Shown here piece by piece: positions 50,263-60,887 of a stretch of 62,178 nt of DNA. The number at the start of each line of letters is the position of its first letter. Positions within the stretch are counted from its first letter, which is position 1. The notes below the pieces were generated by a model. That model did not search any database. It was given only the letters and a program-made list of their open reading frames with translations, and was not told where the DNA came from. Source of the stretch: Ruminococcus sp. Its GTDB lineage: Bacteria; Bacillota; Clostridia; Oscillospirales; Ruminococcaceae. Made by a program: the position numbers and the translations under genes. The stretch is from positions 1 through 62,178 of the forward strand of contig JAFVCV010000035.1 in assembly GCA_017478965.1 (NCBI GenBank), read 5' to 3'.

Positions 50263-50328
50263 AAACTATCTTCTCTGACCAGGCCGCCGATGCGTTTGTT
50301 CCGAATACACCGGCCGCTGCCAAGTAAT

Positions 50329-51054
50329 TTACCTTACAGGAGCAGGCAGTTCTCTCAGAACATAGAGGAGCAGTGAGATGTTAGCCTTCAGCTCATCTTC
50401 GTCCTTGCCTTCTTCGTTGGTGTGAGGTATATTCAGAGACTGAACTACGATGGTCCTCTGGTCGTTGGACTTTTTCAGCTCATCACAGAACTTCTTGATA
50501 TTGTCCATAGAACCTGTGAACTCGAAGTTGATGCTATAGGAACCGATAGCTACGGGAGCAGCAACGGGGCCCTCTACCTCTTCGGTCTTCTCTTCCTCAG
50601 CGGGCTTAGGCTCCTCGCCGATCTTATAGTTCTGCTTCTCATAGTCAAGTACCTGCTTATCCATACCGGCAGTAGGTATAGGCTTGGTGTAGCTGTAAGG
50701 AGCAAGTCTGGCAGAGCCGTAACCGGAGATGACCATATTGTTGTTTATCAGCTCATCGGTAGCCAGCAGATCGTCGATCAGCTGGGTAGCTTCCTGAGCC
50801 TCCTGATACTTATAGAATGTAGCTGTCAGTGTCTTAACATCTGCATAAGCTGCATCTATCCTGTCATCAAGGTCAGCGTCCTTCTTGATCTTATCCTGGA
50901 GATCCTGAAGAGTTACCCTTGCACTGTCAAGCTCGTTCTGAGCTGACTGGACGTCTTCAATGGCAGGCTTTACAAAGAACATTATGCCCACTGCCCAGAC
51001 CAGAAGCACGATTAGTACTGTAAGTACGATCTTATCACGATAATTCAGTTTCAT
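50329..51054 (-). CDS. pilO: Type IV pilus inner-membrane protein PilO
   Basis: A 241-residue bitopic protein of the pilus alignment complex. A short cytoplasmic N-terminus leads to one helix (IVLTVLIVLLVWAVGIMFFV, about 10-30), a coiled coil (30-90: QNELDSARVTLQDLQDKIKK) and a C-terminal ferredoxin-like PilO domain (SYSINFEFTGSMDNIKKFCDEL, about 165-235), interrupted by a Glu/Pro-rich insert at about 145-165. The ATG at 51054 is preferred: AAGGTGA lies 7 nt upstream, while an earlier in-frame ATG touches it. It overlaps the pilM-pilN stop codon region. Confidence 0.88.
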   Translation of the reverse strand: MKLNYRDKIVLTVLIVLLVWAVGIMFFVKPAIEDVQSAQNELDSARVTLQDLQDKIKKDADLDDRIDAAYADVKTLTATFYKYQEAQEATQLIDDLLATDELINNNMVISGYGSARLAPYSYTKPIPTAGMDKQVLDYEKQNYKIGEEPKPAEEEKTEEVEGPVAAPVAIGSYSINFEFTGSMDNIKKFCDELKKSNDQRTIVVQSLNIPHTNEEGKDEDELKANISLLLYVLRELPAPVR

Positions 51055-51056
51055 AT

Positions 51057-52538
51057 TCATTCACCTTCTTCTGTATTAAGTGTAAGGGTTATGTTGCCGA
51101 TGGTGACCTTTGTATCATCCTCACCTGAACCGGTATAACCTGTATATGTGCAGTTTCCTACATAGTCGATATCCAGCAGAGCATCGATGAGCACCTTAAC
51201 ATCGTCCTGCTCGTTGACCTTTACGTCGTTGATGGTTATAGAACCGCCGACGCTGAAAGAAAATCCCTTATATGTAGCCTCGTGTTCGTCCATAACTGCA
51301 TCGAGCTTTTCGAGCCTCGTGCTGTCCATTGTAGGAAGAGTATCCAGGTCAGCCTGAGCAGTCTGTACATACTCCTTATAAGTCTCGATGATCTTCAGTC
51401 TGTTCCTTCTGATCTCGTTTTCCTTATATATCACACGGCACTTCTCTATCTCCACATTGACCTGCTCAGTCTCATCCTTGATGGAGCTTACCCTCAGGTT
51501 GATGAAGAAAGTGACAGCTGCGATAACGATAGCAGAGGCAGCTGCGAGTATGCCTGCGGTAGTCAGCATAGAGCCTATGCCGGAGCCCGAACCTGTGTCA
51601 GAGCTGTGCTGCACTTCGAGGAGGTTGATCCTTTCAGTCGCCTTGTTCCTTCTGTAGAGTGCGCCGATAGCGTTAGCGAAAACGGTGAACTCAAAGTTCT
51701 CAAAGCCGGAGATCTGAGATGGTGTACTGAGGACCGAAGCCTTGATATCCAGGCCGTCCAGAGCGTCAACTATCTTTATATAGTCCTCGATATAGCCGTA
51801 GAGGATAACGTTCTCCAGGCCCGTGCCGCCTCTTGCCTTATTGAACTGCTCCATCCTGAATATGTTCTCATTCAGAGCCTCCAGAACATAGTCCTCGGAG
51901 TCATACTCATCAGGAGAGATAGGCACATATCTTGCGAAAGCCATCTGGCCGTTCTCAAACAAGGTCAGGCCCAGGAAGTTATTGTCGAGCTGGCACACCA
52001 GCAGAGGCATCTTATCAATGTTGGACTTATCTGCGAGAACTATTCTCGAGATGGAGTTACAGCCTATGTTGACTGATCTGAGGTTGATGCCCATTACCTG
52101 GAAGAGCTTTCTGAAGCCTTCAACTATAGAGGTCGGGCAGGCGGTGGCGAGCACCTTAACTGCACCGGGGCTGTCCTCACCGGCCTCGCCCACAACTGTA
52201 TAGGATATGGAATACTCATTGGAGATACCCATTTCCTGGCTCATATGGTTCTGTACCATTGTCAGGAACTCGCTGCCCTTAGCCTTAGGAACTACGAGCT
52301 CCTTGAAAACGATGTTGCTGGAAGAGAATGTAACGATCGCATCTCTGTCCATCATCTGCTCCGACTTCAGACCTGTAAGCACCAGATCCGACAGGCCGGA
52401 AAGATTGACTACCTCGCCGTTCACTATCATGTCCTCAGGGACCTGAATTGTGAGAGAACGTTCGATTCGGATTTTGTTTGCTGAGTTATCACCTTTTACG
52501 ATATTAATTTGTCTATCGGAAAAATCAAATGATAGCAT
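51057..52538 (-). CDS. pilM: PilM-PilN fusion protein
   Basis: A 493-residue fusion of two pilus alignment-complex proteins usually encoded separately. Residues 1-310 form an actin-like PilM domain (SFDFSDRQINIVKG, LVCQLDNNFLGLTLFENGQ, VILYGYIEDYIKI), which is cytoplasmic. A hydrophobic helix at about 330-355 crosses the membrane, followed by a coiled coil (EQVNVEIEKCRVIYKENEIR) and a PilN-like domain to the end. In other bacteria the PilN N-terminus binds PilM, so fusion would make this tether permanent. AGGTGAAGG precedes the ATG. It sits between pilC and pilO. Confidence 0.85.
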   Translation of the reverse strand: MLSFDFSDRQINIVKGDNSANKIRIERSLTIQVPEDMIVNGEVVNLSGLSDLVLTGLKSEQMMDRDAIVTFSSSNIVFKELVVPKAKGSEFLTMVQNHMSQEMGISNEYSISYTVVGEAGEDSPGAVKVLATACPTSIVEGFRKLFQVMGINLRSVNIGCNSISRIVLADKSNIDKMPLLVCQLDNNFLGLTLFENGQMAFARYVPISPDEYDSEDYVLEALNENIFRMEQFNKARGGTGLENVILYGYIEDYIKIVDALDGLDIKASVLSTPSQISGFENFEFTVFANAIGALYRRNKATERINLLEVQHSSDTGSGSGIGSMLTTAGILAAASAIVIAAVTFFINLRVSSIKDETEQVNVEIEKCRVIYKENEIRRNRLKIIETYKEYVQTAQADLDTLPTMDSTRLEKLDAVMDEHEATYKGFSFSVGGSITINDVKVNEQDDVKVLIDALLDIDYVGNCTYTGYTGSGEDDTKVTIGNITLTLNTEEGE

Positions 52539-52647
52539 TTATTCCTTCACCTCAATATAAAATATTTTGCATTTTCTGCATTGTTTATTTTGGTCGATAA
52601 GCATAAGACCGATATAATACAGAGCCGAGCTTTCCGGCCCGCTGATA

Positions 52648-53844
52648 TTATTCGTTCTCCAGCTCTGCGATACCGCCGTAGAGCATCGGGAAGATGGCCG
52701 CAAGTACAAGACCTATGCCAAGACCGAGTATGATTATCATAAGCGGTTCCATAAGTCCTACCAGACGTCCTACCGCTGCATCGGCTTCTTCTTCGTAGAA
52801 GTCGGCGGTCTTCTCAAGTATCTCGTCGAGTGCGCCCGATTCCTCACCAACATAGATGATCGAGCAGAACATACCTTCAAAAATCTCAGTCTTTGTAAGC
52901 GCCGTCGATACAGGAGAGCCTTGCTTTACCTCATCGACCACCTGAAGGAACATTTTGTCAATATACGTATTATTCAGTATCCTGGAAGATCTTTCAAGAC
53001 AGTCTACCATAGGGATACCGCTGGAGTAAAGAGAGGAAAGCGTCCTTGCGAAACGTCCCTCTGCGATCTTTACCATAAGGGGGCCTACCAGAGGCATCTT
53101 GATCTTGATGAAATCGAACTTCATCCTGACCGACTCTACCTTCATAGCGTAGATCCACACGAAGACCAGAACGCCTACGACTATCAGCAGTATGTACCAC
53201 TTGTCAATGATGAAGTCGCTGAATCCGAACAGTGCTTTCTGCAAAACATTGAGCTTATCCTCAGGCATCATGCTTGCGAATATAGGGAGTATGAACACGC
53301 TCATTGCGATGACCAGCACGATGACGAGCACCAGCAGCACCATAGGATAGATCATAGCGCCCTTTACCTTATTGTTCAGCTTATTGGTATTGGCGTAGTA
53401 TTCCTGAAGTCTCTTCATCGTTATATCCAGCGAACCTGAGATCTCGCCGGCGTCCACCATCGAAATGAAGAAGTCAGGGAAACAGCCCCTCTTAGCATTC
53501 AGGGCATTCGTAAAGCTCTCGCCCTTCTGAACACTTTCATAAACGTCACGCCAGACAGCCTTAGGACCTTTTTTCTCTTCCTCCTTATAGAGGATGTCCA
53601 GCGCCTTTACGATGGTCAGACCCGAAGACATCATCGCAGCCAGCTGTCTGCAGGCATATGCAAGCTCAGGTATCTTGAACTTGTGCGCTGTCTTTCTCGT
53701 TCCGCCTAACGCTTCGTTGTAGCTGATGCAGAACAAGCCCTGCTCATGTATCTTATCAAGCAGTTCCTGCTCATTATCCGCCTCATAGGTACCTTTTATG
53801 GTCTTACCTGTGGTATCCTTGGCGACATAGGCATAAGTTTTCAT
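52648..53844 (-). CDS. pilC: Type IV pilus platform protein PilC
   Basis: A 398-residue polytopic platform protein (GspF family) that couples PilB and PilT to pilus growth. Two GspF repeats are present: the first has YACRQLAAMMSSGLTIVKALD and the second FARTLSSLYSSGIPMVDCLE, each followed by EISGSL- or ESGALDEIL-type turns. Helices are near 170-190, 220-240 and 375-395. The chosen ATG has GGAGGTG 11 nt upstream; an ATG 51 bp earlier lacks a site. It heads the pilC-pilMN-pilO unit behind a consensus promoter. Confidence 0.94.
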   Translation of the reverse strand: MKTYAYVAKDTTGKTIKGTYEADNEQELLDKIHEQGLFCISYNEALGGTRKTAHKFKIPELAYACRQLAAMMSSGLTIVKALDILYKEEEKKGPKAVWRDVYESVQKGESFTNALNAKRGCFPDFFISMVDAGEISGSLDITMKRLQEYYANTNKLNNKVKGAMIYPMVLLVLVIVLVIAMSVFILPIFASMMPEDKLNVLQKALFGFSDFIIDKWYILLIVVGVLVFVWIYAMKVESVRMKFDFIKIKMPLVGPLMVKIAEGRFARTLSSLYSSGIPMVDCLERSSRILNNTYIDKMFLQVVDEVKQGSPVSTALTKTEIFEGMFCSIIYVGEESGALDEILEKTADFYEEEADAAVGRLVGLMEPLMIIILGLGIGLVLAAIFPMLYGGIAELENE

Positions 53845-53945
53845 ATTTGTAGATACACCTCCACTATAATTCATGCTTTGAGGTTTCTGCCGCACGGCAA
53901 GCTGAACAGAATGCTGACGCAGTAACTACAAAACATATTTTTATC

Positions 53946-53974
53946 ATTATATCATTTTTTTCGATTTTACGCAA
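53946..53974 (-). promoter_or_regulatory. pilC operon promoter
   Basis: On the minus strand TTGCGT (53969-53974) and TATAAT (53946-53951) are 17 bp apart, about 100 bp before pilC. Confidence 0.75.
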
Positions 53975-54152
53975 GTGATAAATCGAAAATTTTTGCAATT
54001 TTATTCACAAATTAATCAATATTTTTTTAGTCACTTTTCACAAATAAGTACAATCATTTACTTAATTCATCTTTGTATCGATTTACAAGTCACTTTTTTT
54101 GGACACATACCAATAAAATCACAAAATAAAATTGTATATATTGTACACATCG

Positions 54153-54815
54153 CTAAAAATCATCGTCCTCATCTTCATCGTCCTCAGCGTACTCCTCCGC
54201 CGCCTCACGCAGTTTCCTGGCGGTCTCATGGCGGTTCAGATAGGGGGCTTTATGTGATTTAACATACTTTTTAAATGATAAAACATATACAAAAAACGCC
54301 GTGCCGAGCATTATTGCCGAGCCGATGACCACGCCGGTAAGATAATTTGAAACCTTTTCTATGGCCCAGCTGCACGGGTAATAGAGTATCAGATAGAACA
54401 CCCTGCCCTTGCCCTCATCATGAAAAGAATCCCTGAATATAGCCGGGATAAAATAGATGAGGAACACCATTATCAGCGAGCTTGCCACCCCGGTAGAGTC
54501 CGCCGCATTATCGCTGCCCCAGATATCGTATGCCGTATGTTTCCTGCCGTCGTCATAAAGCACCCAGGAAAGCACCCCGCAGACCACTGTCATGGCTATG
54601 ACAGAGCTGACGGTGGGATCGTTGAAAAAGTTCTTCACATTCACCAGGCTATACGGCAGGAACGTGACCACAGCCGGTATCAGCACCTTGCCGGTAAAGG
54701 CCCCCAGCAGCACCACGGCCAGAAAAAGCCCCAGTCTGCTGAGCGTATACACTACTATAAACTGCAAAAAATCCAGCTTAGGCACCCCTGCCTGTTCTCC
54801 TCTGGGACCTGTCAT
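54153..54815 (-). CDS. Unknown polytopic membrane protein with acidic tail
   Basis: A 220-residue protein with about five hydrophobic segments (near 17-43, 45-62, 68-88, 108-128 and 155-180) and a C-terminal tail rich in Asp and Glu (EEYAEDDEDEDDDF). No family was recognised. AAGGAG precedes the ATG. It ends about 200 bp from the pilC promoter and lies directly downstream of recG on the same strand (71-bp gap), so it is probably co-transcribed with recG, which gives no functional hint. Confidence 0.68.
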   Translation of the reverse strand: MTGPRGEQAGVPKLDFLQFIVVYTLSRLGLFLAVVLLGAFTGKVLIPAVVTFLPYSLVNVKNFFNDPTVSSVIAMTVVCGVLSWVLYDDGRKHTAYDIWGSDNAADSTGVASSLIMVFLIYFIPAIFRDSFHDEGKGRVFYLILYYPCSWAIEKVSNYLTGVVIGSAIMLGTAFFVYVLSFKKYVKSHKAPYLNRHETARKLREAAEEYAEDDEDEDDDF

Positions 54816-54886
54816 CGTTTTTCTCCTTCCATATCTGCGTAAAAAGCAGTATTCTTGTCTGTCAAGTATTTTTACTTACTGTCAAG

Positions 54887-56923
54887 TCAATTATCTGACA
54901 CATTTTCCTCGAACAGCAGTTCCGTCATTTCTTTAAGCCCCTTGTGTTCGCTGCTGTCAAGCTGCGGGTCTTTACTCATCAGTTCCCTGGCAGTATCCTG
55001 GGCTTTATGCAGTATCTCCAGGTCCTCAGTCATGTCAGCTATCTTCAGCTTTGGCAGACCGTGCTGTCTGCTGCCGAAAAAGTCTCCGGGGCCTCTTAGT
55101 TTCAGGTCCTCCTGCGAGATGGCAAAGCCGTCATTGGTCCCTGAAAGGACTCTCAAACGTTTTTTTACTTCCTCCGTCGGGTTGTCGGTTATAAGTATGC
55201 AGCACGACTTATACTTCCCTCTTCCAACTCTGCCTCTGAGCTGATGGAGCTGCGAAAGGCCGAACCTGTCTGAATTCTCTATGACCATCACCGCCGCATT
55301 GGGCACATCTACTCCTACCTCCACCACCGTGGTGGACACCAGCAGGTCTATCTCATGAGCTTTGAACCTTGCCATAATGCTTTCCTTTTCGGCGGAGCTG
55401 AGCCTGCCGTGGAGGAGGCCCACCCGATACTCCTTAAACGGGCCTTTTTTCATATTCTCAGCGTATTCCTTAACGCTTTTGAGCTCACTGTCGCTGTCCT
55501 CTATCATGGGGCAGACTATATAGGCCTGCCGGCCCTCGTCAAGATACTTCCTCACATAGCCGAAAGCCCTTTCTCTTACGGACCCGGCCACCGCATAGGT
55601 CTCCACCGGCATTCTTCCCTTAGGCAGCTCGCTGAGCACACTTATGTCCAGGTCCCCATATATCATCAGAGCCAGGGTCCTGGGTATGGGTGTGGCAGAC
55701 ATCACCAGCTTGTGGGGGCCGTCGCCCTTTTGGGCAAGCATGGCCCGCTGTTCTACGCCGAACCTGTGCTGTTCGTCAGTAATGACCAGGCCGAGCTTTC
55801 TGAACACCGTGTCCTTCTGGACCAGGGCGTGGGTGCCTACTATGACAGAGAATTCTCCGTTCTCGATGCCCTCCTTGGCAAGCCTTTTCTGTTTAGCGGT
55901 CATCGACCCGGTCAGCAGCACCACCTTAGCCCCAAGGCCTTCCAGAAATCCCCTCAGAGTCTCATAATGCTGGTCTGCAAGTATCTCAGTGGGGGCCATC
56001 AGCGCAGTCTGGCAGCCGTTTTTGAAAGCAAAATAAGCAGCGCCTGCGGCCACGGCAGTTTTGCCGGAACCGACGTCCCCCTGGATAAGCCTGTTCATCG
56101 GGGACTGTTCCTGCATATCCCTTATACAGTCCTCGATGGCAGCCCGCTGGCAGCCGGTCAGTTCAAAGGGAAGACTGCTGTAAAACTCCTCCATATCCTG
56201 CGGTCCCATCTTGCAGCCGCTTATCTCCCTGCTGCGTTTTTTCAGCATCAGCATACCCAGCTGCAAAGTCAGCAGCTCATCGAAGACCAGCCTTTGCTTG
56301 GCGATGGAACAGGTATGGCTGTCAACGGGAAAATGTATATTCTGCAAGGCATACTCCAGTGAGCACAGCCCGTTATCCCTCATTATATCCTTAGGCAGCG
56401 GCTCATAGATGGAGCTGTTGAATATCTCCAGGGCGCTGCGGACGTTCTGCCTCAGCATTTTCTGGGTCAGTCCCTCGGTAAGACTGTAGACAGGCTGCAC
56501 AGGCGAAGTTCCCTCCACAGGGTATATCTGCGGGGAGCTTATCTCCTTCCTCAGCAGGTTCCCGCTGAGTTTTCCCACAAAATAGTATTCCTTCCCGATC
56601 TCAAGGCTCTGAAAGACATACCCGGTATTATACACCATCAGCGTAGCGTCCCCGGTGTCGTCGGTGATGACGGCCTTATATACCACCAGCCCTTTTCTTA
56701 TCCGGGCCGCCTGCATTTTCCTGACCACCCTGCATTTTACAACACAGTTCTCATTCAGCGGAGCCGCTGCAAGACTTACATATTCGCCAAGGTCGATATA
56801 ATATCTTGGGAAATGGTAAAGCAGGTCATAGACTGTAAAGACGCCCAGCTTTTCATAGAGCCTGCTGCGTGCCTCACCCACGCCTTTAAGATACATGACC
56901 GGTTTTGCCAGGTCTTTGAGCAT
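54887..56923 (-). CDS. recG: ATP-dependent DNA helicase RecG
   Basis: A 678-residue helicase that remodels stalled replication forks and Holliday junctions. The wedge (OB-fold) domain occupies about 50-160, and the two RecA-like domains follow: Walker A LIQGDVGSGKTAVA, the DEQH-type box VITDEQHRFG, SATPIPRTL, and motifs V-VI in LVSTTVVEVGVDVPNA and QLRGRVGRG. The TRG-like C-terminal region is present. Length is normal. It has its own promoter and a short leader with a CAGGCCC/GGGCCTG hairpin. Confidence 0.97.
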   Translation of the reverse strand: MLKDLAKPVMYLKGVGEARSRLYEKLGVFTVYDLLYHFPRYYIDLGEYVSLAAAPLNENCVVKCRVVRKMQAARIRKGLVVYKAVITDDTGDATLMVYNTGYVFQSLEIGKEYYFVGKLSGNLLRKEISSPQIYPVEGTSPVQPVYSLTEGLTQKMLRQNVRSALEIFNSSIYEPLPKDIMRDNGLCSLEYALQNIHFPVDSHTCSIAKQRLVFDELLTLQLGMLMLKKRSREISGCKMGPQDMEEFYSSLPFELTGCQRAAIEDCIRDMQEQSPMNRLIQGDVGSGKTAVAAGAAYFAFKNGCQTALMAPTEILADQHYETLRGFLEGLGAKVVLLTGSMTAKQKRLAKEGIENGEFSVIVGTHALVQKDTVFRKLGLVITDEQHRFGVEQRAMLAQKGDGPHKLVMSATPIPRTLALMIYGDLDISVLSELPKGRMPVETYAVAGSVRERAFGYVRKYLDEGRQAYIVCPMIEDSDSELKSVKEYAENMKKGPFKEYRVGLLHGRLSSAEKESIMARFKAHEIDLLVSTTVVEVGVDVPNAAVMVIENSDRFGLSQLHQLRGRVGRGKYKSCCILITDNPTEEVKKRLRVLSGTNDGFAISQEDLKLRGPGDFFGSRQHGLPKLKIADMTEDLEILHKAQDTARELMSKDPQLDSSEHKGLKEMTELLFEENVSDN

Positions 56924-57001
56924 ACTGTATTTTCACCGCCGATCGGATAGATAAACTTTCTCATTTCAGGCCCAGCGAAGGGCCTGCCCCTTTATACTAT
57001 T

Positions 57002-57030
57002 ATTATAGCACATTTGACCAGAAATTTCAA
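57002..57030 (-). promoter_or_regulatory. recG promoter
   Basis: On the minus strand TTGAAA (57025-57030) and TATAAT (57002-57007) are 17 bp apart. Confidence 0.75.
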
Positions 57031-57057
57031 GGGGGTATTTGAGAAAAATAAACAAAA

Positions 57058-57088
57058 ATCCCACAGATAACAAAAGGTCATCTGTGGG
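57058..57088 (-). terminator. pyrG terminator
   Basis: TCCCACAGAT and ATCTGTGGGA form a 10-bp stem, followed on the minus strand by TTTTTG, about 30 bp past the pyrG stop. Confidence 0.9.
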
Positions 57089-57116
57089 AGATAACTATTA
57101 TATCCGTTTTGGGACT

Positions 57117-58751
<1,635 letters not shown>

Positions 58752-58979
58752 TTATTCCACTTCACAAACCCACATTATATAATAACAGATTTTTTCTTAA
58801 ATTACAATAGTCACCGGGGGGACAAAGTAAATTTTTTTTGAACTTCCCTTCATCAGAGGCTGAGAAGTTTCCCGGGAAATACCTCCCGGCGGGCAAATAA
58901 TACGGCTTCTGGGGCTTTTAATGAGTCAAATGTCTAAAAAATCACTGGTGCGGGGCTGTAAATTCGTTACATTTACTTG

Positions 58980-59008
58980 TTGTTTTTAAGAAGAAAATAA
59001 AGTATAAT
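58980..59008 (+). promoter_or_regulatory. Promoter of the LCP gene, in the 385-bp pyrG/LCP gap
   Basis: TTGTTT (58980-58985) and TATAAT (59003-59008) are 17 bp apart, about 105 bp before the start codon. The gap 58728-59112 also holds the divergent pyrG promoter (TATAAT on the minus strand near 58780). No gene was seen in it. Confidence 0.65.
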
Positions 59009-59112
59009 AAGATTTGTGCATGGCTATGTGTGATCTATCGGGGCCTGCACGTCTATAAGACCATTTTTTTGGATAAGAGGAAAAGATAACAGACCTGAAA
59101 CGAGGGATCAAA

Positions 59113-60525
59113 TTGAACGGTAACAGTCGTCAGAATGAAAGACGAGCTGCCTCTTCGGGCGACCTGACAGAGCTTATACAAAACGCCATAGACAGAAAAA
59201 AGGCGGTGGGTCCCCTGAAAGAGGAAACGGTCCGCAGGGAGGAACGGCTTTCCGGTGGGAACAACAATAAAAACAACGGCAGAAAACGCTCGGCCAACAG
59301 GCAGGGCGGCTGGAGCATGAGGAAAAAGACCGGGGTAGTGCTGGGGTTCATTTTCCTAGGGCTGGTGGCCGTTATGGGTATCGGCGTAGGGCTTTTCTTT
59401 CACTATACCAACCTTTTCGACCGCAGCAGCGACACCACCATTAATTCCGGCGCACAGCCCTTCAACAGCAGCGAATATGTTGACGGAGAGGACACCATCG
59501 ACCCGGTGGCCCTGGAGGCTGAGCTGAAAAAGCAGCTTGGCAACGTGCAGTCACCGATCACGGACGAGAACGTCATGAATATCCTGCTCATCGGCGAGGA
59601 CATCAGAGACACCGAGAACCAGGATAGGGGCAACACGGACGTCATGATGATAATTTCCATAAACCATGAGCAGGGCACCATCACCCTGACCTCGCTGATG
59701 AGGGATATGTGGGTATACATGGAAAAATATAACGAGAGCGGCAAGCTCAATTCGGCCTACTGGCATGAGGGGGCCACCTATCTCAAAGAAGTCATAGAGG
59801 ATTATTTCGGCATAAAGATAGACAGGCACGTCAAGGTCAATTTCAGGCAGTTCATCGACATAGTCGAGGCCGTCGGCGGACTTGACCTGGAGGTGAGCTA
59901 TACCGAGGCAAGGGCCATGATGGACCCGCTTGACGAGCAGAACCATTATCTGGGCTATAAGAGGGAGACGGATTACATCGACCTTGAACAGTACGGCGTT
60001 GACCCGGCGACACAGTCCTTCACCTGGGGGGACGAGGACGAGCCGAAGATAAAAATGCACCTTAACGGCAACCAGGCCCTTTCCTACGCAAGGATAAGGT
60101 ACGACTGCGGCGACGACTATGGCAGGACCATGAGACAGCGGATAGTCATACAGGAGGTCATAAAGAAGGCCAAGGACCTTAACTTTATCCAGCTGGATTC
60201 CCTGGCTAACAAGGTATTCCCGGAAGTACAGACGGATATCACCGACGGCGAGTTCGCATCGCTGCTTTTAAATGCTTTTGACTATATGAAGTATGATATC
60301 CAGCAGCTGAGGATACCGGCGGACAATTACTACCGCAACCAGGTCATTGCGAATATGCAGGTGCTGACGCCGAATTTCCAGGCGAATATGGCGATAATGA
60401 AATATGTCATCTACGGCGACAAGACCAATGCGGAGGACGCCGCAGAGCAGTACGAAAAGGAGATCGCTGACGGGACGTTCTATGAGAACAACAGCCTACC
60501 GGAGGTACCCTATTACTGGTGGTAA
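59113..60525 (+). CDS. LytR-CpsA-Psr family protein, TTG start
   Basis: A 470-residue bitopic enzyme that attaches anionic polymers to peptidoglycan. Residues 1-72 are cytoplasmic and basic, 73-96 form the membrane helix (GVVLGFIFLGLVAVMGIGVG), and the LCP domain spans about 145-370: RGNTDVMMIISIN, LTSLMRDMWVYM with the conserved Arg, LNSAYWHEGATYL, VGGLDLEV, and ALSYARIRYDCGDDYGRTMRQR. The TTG start lies 6 nt after CGAGGGA; no ATG fits before residue 69. It has its own promoter and terminator. Confidence 0.93.
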   Translation: MNGNSRQNERRAASSGDLTELIQNAIDRKKAVGPLKEETVRREERLSGGNNNKNNGRKRSANRQGGWSMRKKTGVVLGFIFLGLVAVMGIGVGLFFHYTNLFDRSSDTTINSGAQPFNSSEYVDGEDTIDPVALEAELKKQLGNVQSPITDENVMNILLIGEDIRDTENQDRGNTDVMMIISINHEQGTITLTSLMRDMWVYMEKYNESGKLNSAYWHEGATYLKEVIEDYFGIKIDRHVKVNFRQFIDIVEAVGGLDLEVSYTEARAMMDPLDEQNHYLGYKRETDYIDLEQYGVDPATQSFTWGDEDEPKIKMHLNGNQALSYARIRYDCGDDYGRTMRQRIVIQEVIKKAKDLNFIQLDSLANKVFPEVQTDITDGEFASLLLNAFDYMKYDIQQLRIPADNYYRNQVIANMQVLTPNFQANMAIMKYVIYGDKTNAEDAAEQYEKEIADGTFYENNSLPEVPYYWW

Positions 60526-60531
60526 TAAACA

Positions 60532-60564
60532 AAGCGGACAGCAGGAAATGCTGTCCGCTTTTTT
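60532..60564. terminator. Terminator between the LCP gene and the RHH gene
   Basis: AAGCGGACAGC and GCTGTCCGCTT, then TTTTTT on the plus strand; it can also end the minus-strand RHH gene that stops 6 bp away. Confidence 0.9.
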
Positions 60565-60569
60565 GTACT

Positions 60570-60749
60570 CTATTTATCCCCGTCGTCATCGTCCTCGATG
60601 TTGTCAACTGCGTAGTTAAGGCACTGTATCACAAGCTGGTTCAGCGAAAGATTGTTCTCAAAAGCCAGCTTGTCCAGCTTTTCAACAAGCTCTACAGGCA
60701 GGCGGAACGATTTACTGACTGTATCATATCCCTTTTGTATTTTCCACAT
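60570..60749 (-). CDS. Small ribbon-helix-helix (Arc/CopG-like) protein
   Basis: A 59-residue protein: TVSKSFRLPVELVEKLDKLA then NNLSLNQLVIQCLNYAVDN, the beta-strand and two helices of a ribbon-helix-helix DNA-binding domain, and an acidic tail (EDDDDG). GAGGTG lies 8 nt before the ATG, and TATAAT occurs just upstream (minus strand). RHH proteins of this size act as dimeric repressors or antitoxins; no toxin gene is adjacent, so a stand-alone regulator is more likely. AATGTATACAATT in the shared upstream region could be its operator. Confidence 0.75.
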   Translation of the reverse strand: MWKIQKGYDTVSKSFRLPVELVEKLDKLAFENNLSLNQLVIQCLNYAVDNIEDDDDGDK

Positions 60750-60835
60750 AATTACAACACCTCTTCATTATATTATGCAATATCTTTTGTCTAATGTATA
60801 CAATTATTTTGTTTTTATTTTGTATTACATCTGTG

Positions 60836-60864
60836 TTGCAATAATAATTTTATTGTGATATAAT
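60836..60864 (+). promoter_or_regulatory. Promoter of the lipoprotein gene
   Basis: TTGCAA (60836-60841) and TATAAT (60859-60864) are 17 bp apart, 23 bp before the start codon, divergent from the RHH gene. Confidence 0.8.
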
Positions 60865-60887
60865 TATAGTACGAAAGGGGTGGTTTT

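Noticed and set aside
50081-50323. 80-codon frame in the pilO/PilX-like spacer
   Set aside because: Low-complexity composition, no ribosome-binding site, and it overlaps the hairpin and internal promoter; read as a regulatory spacer.
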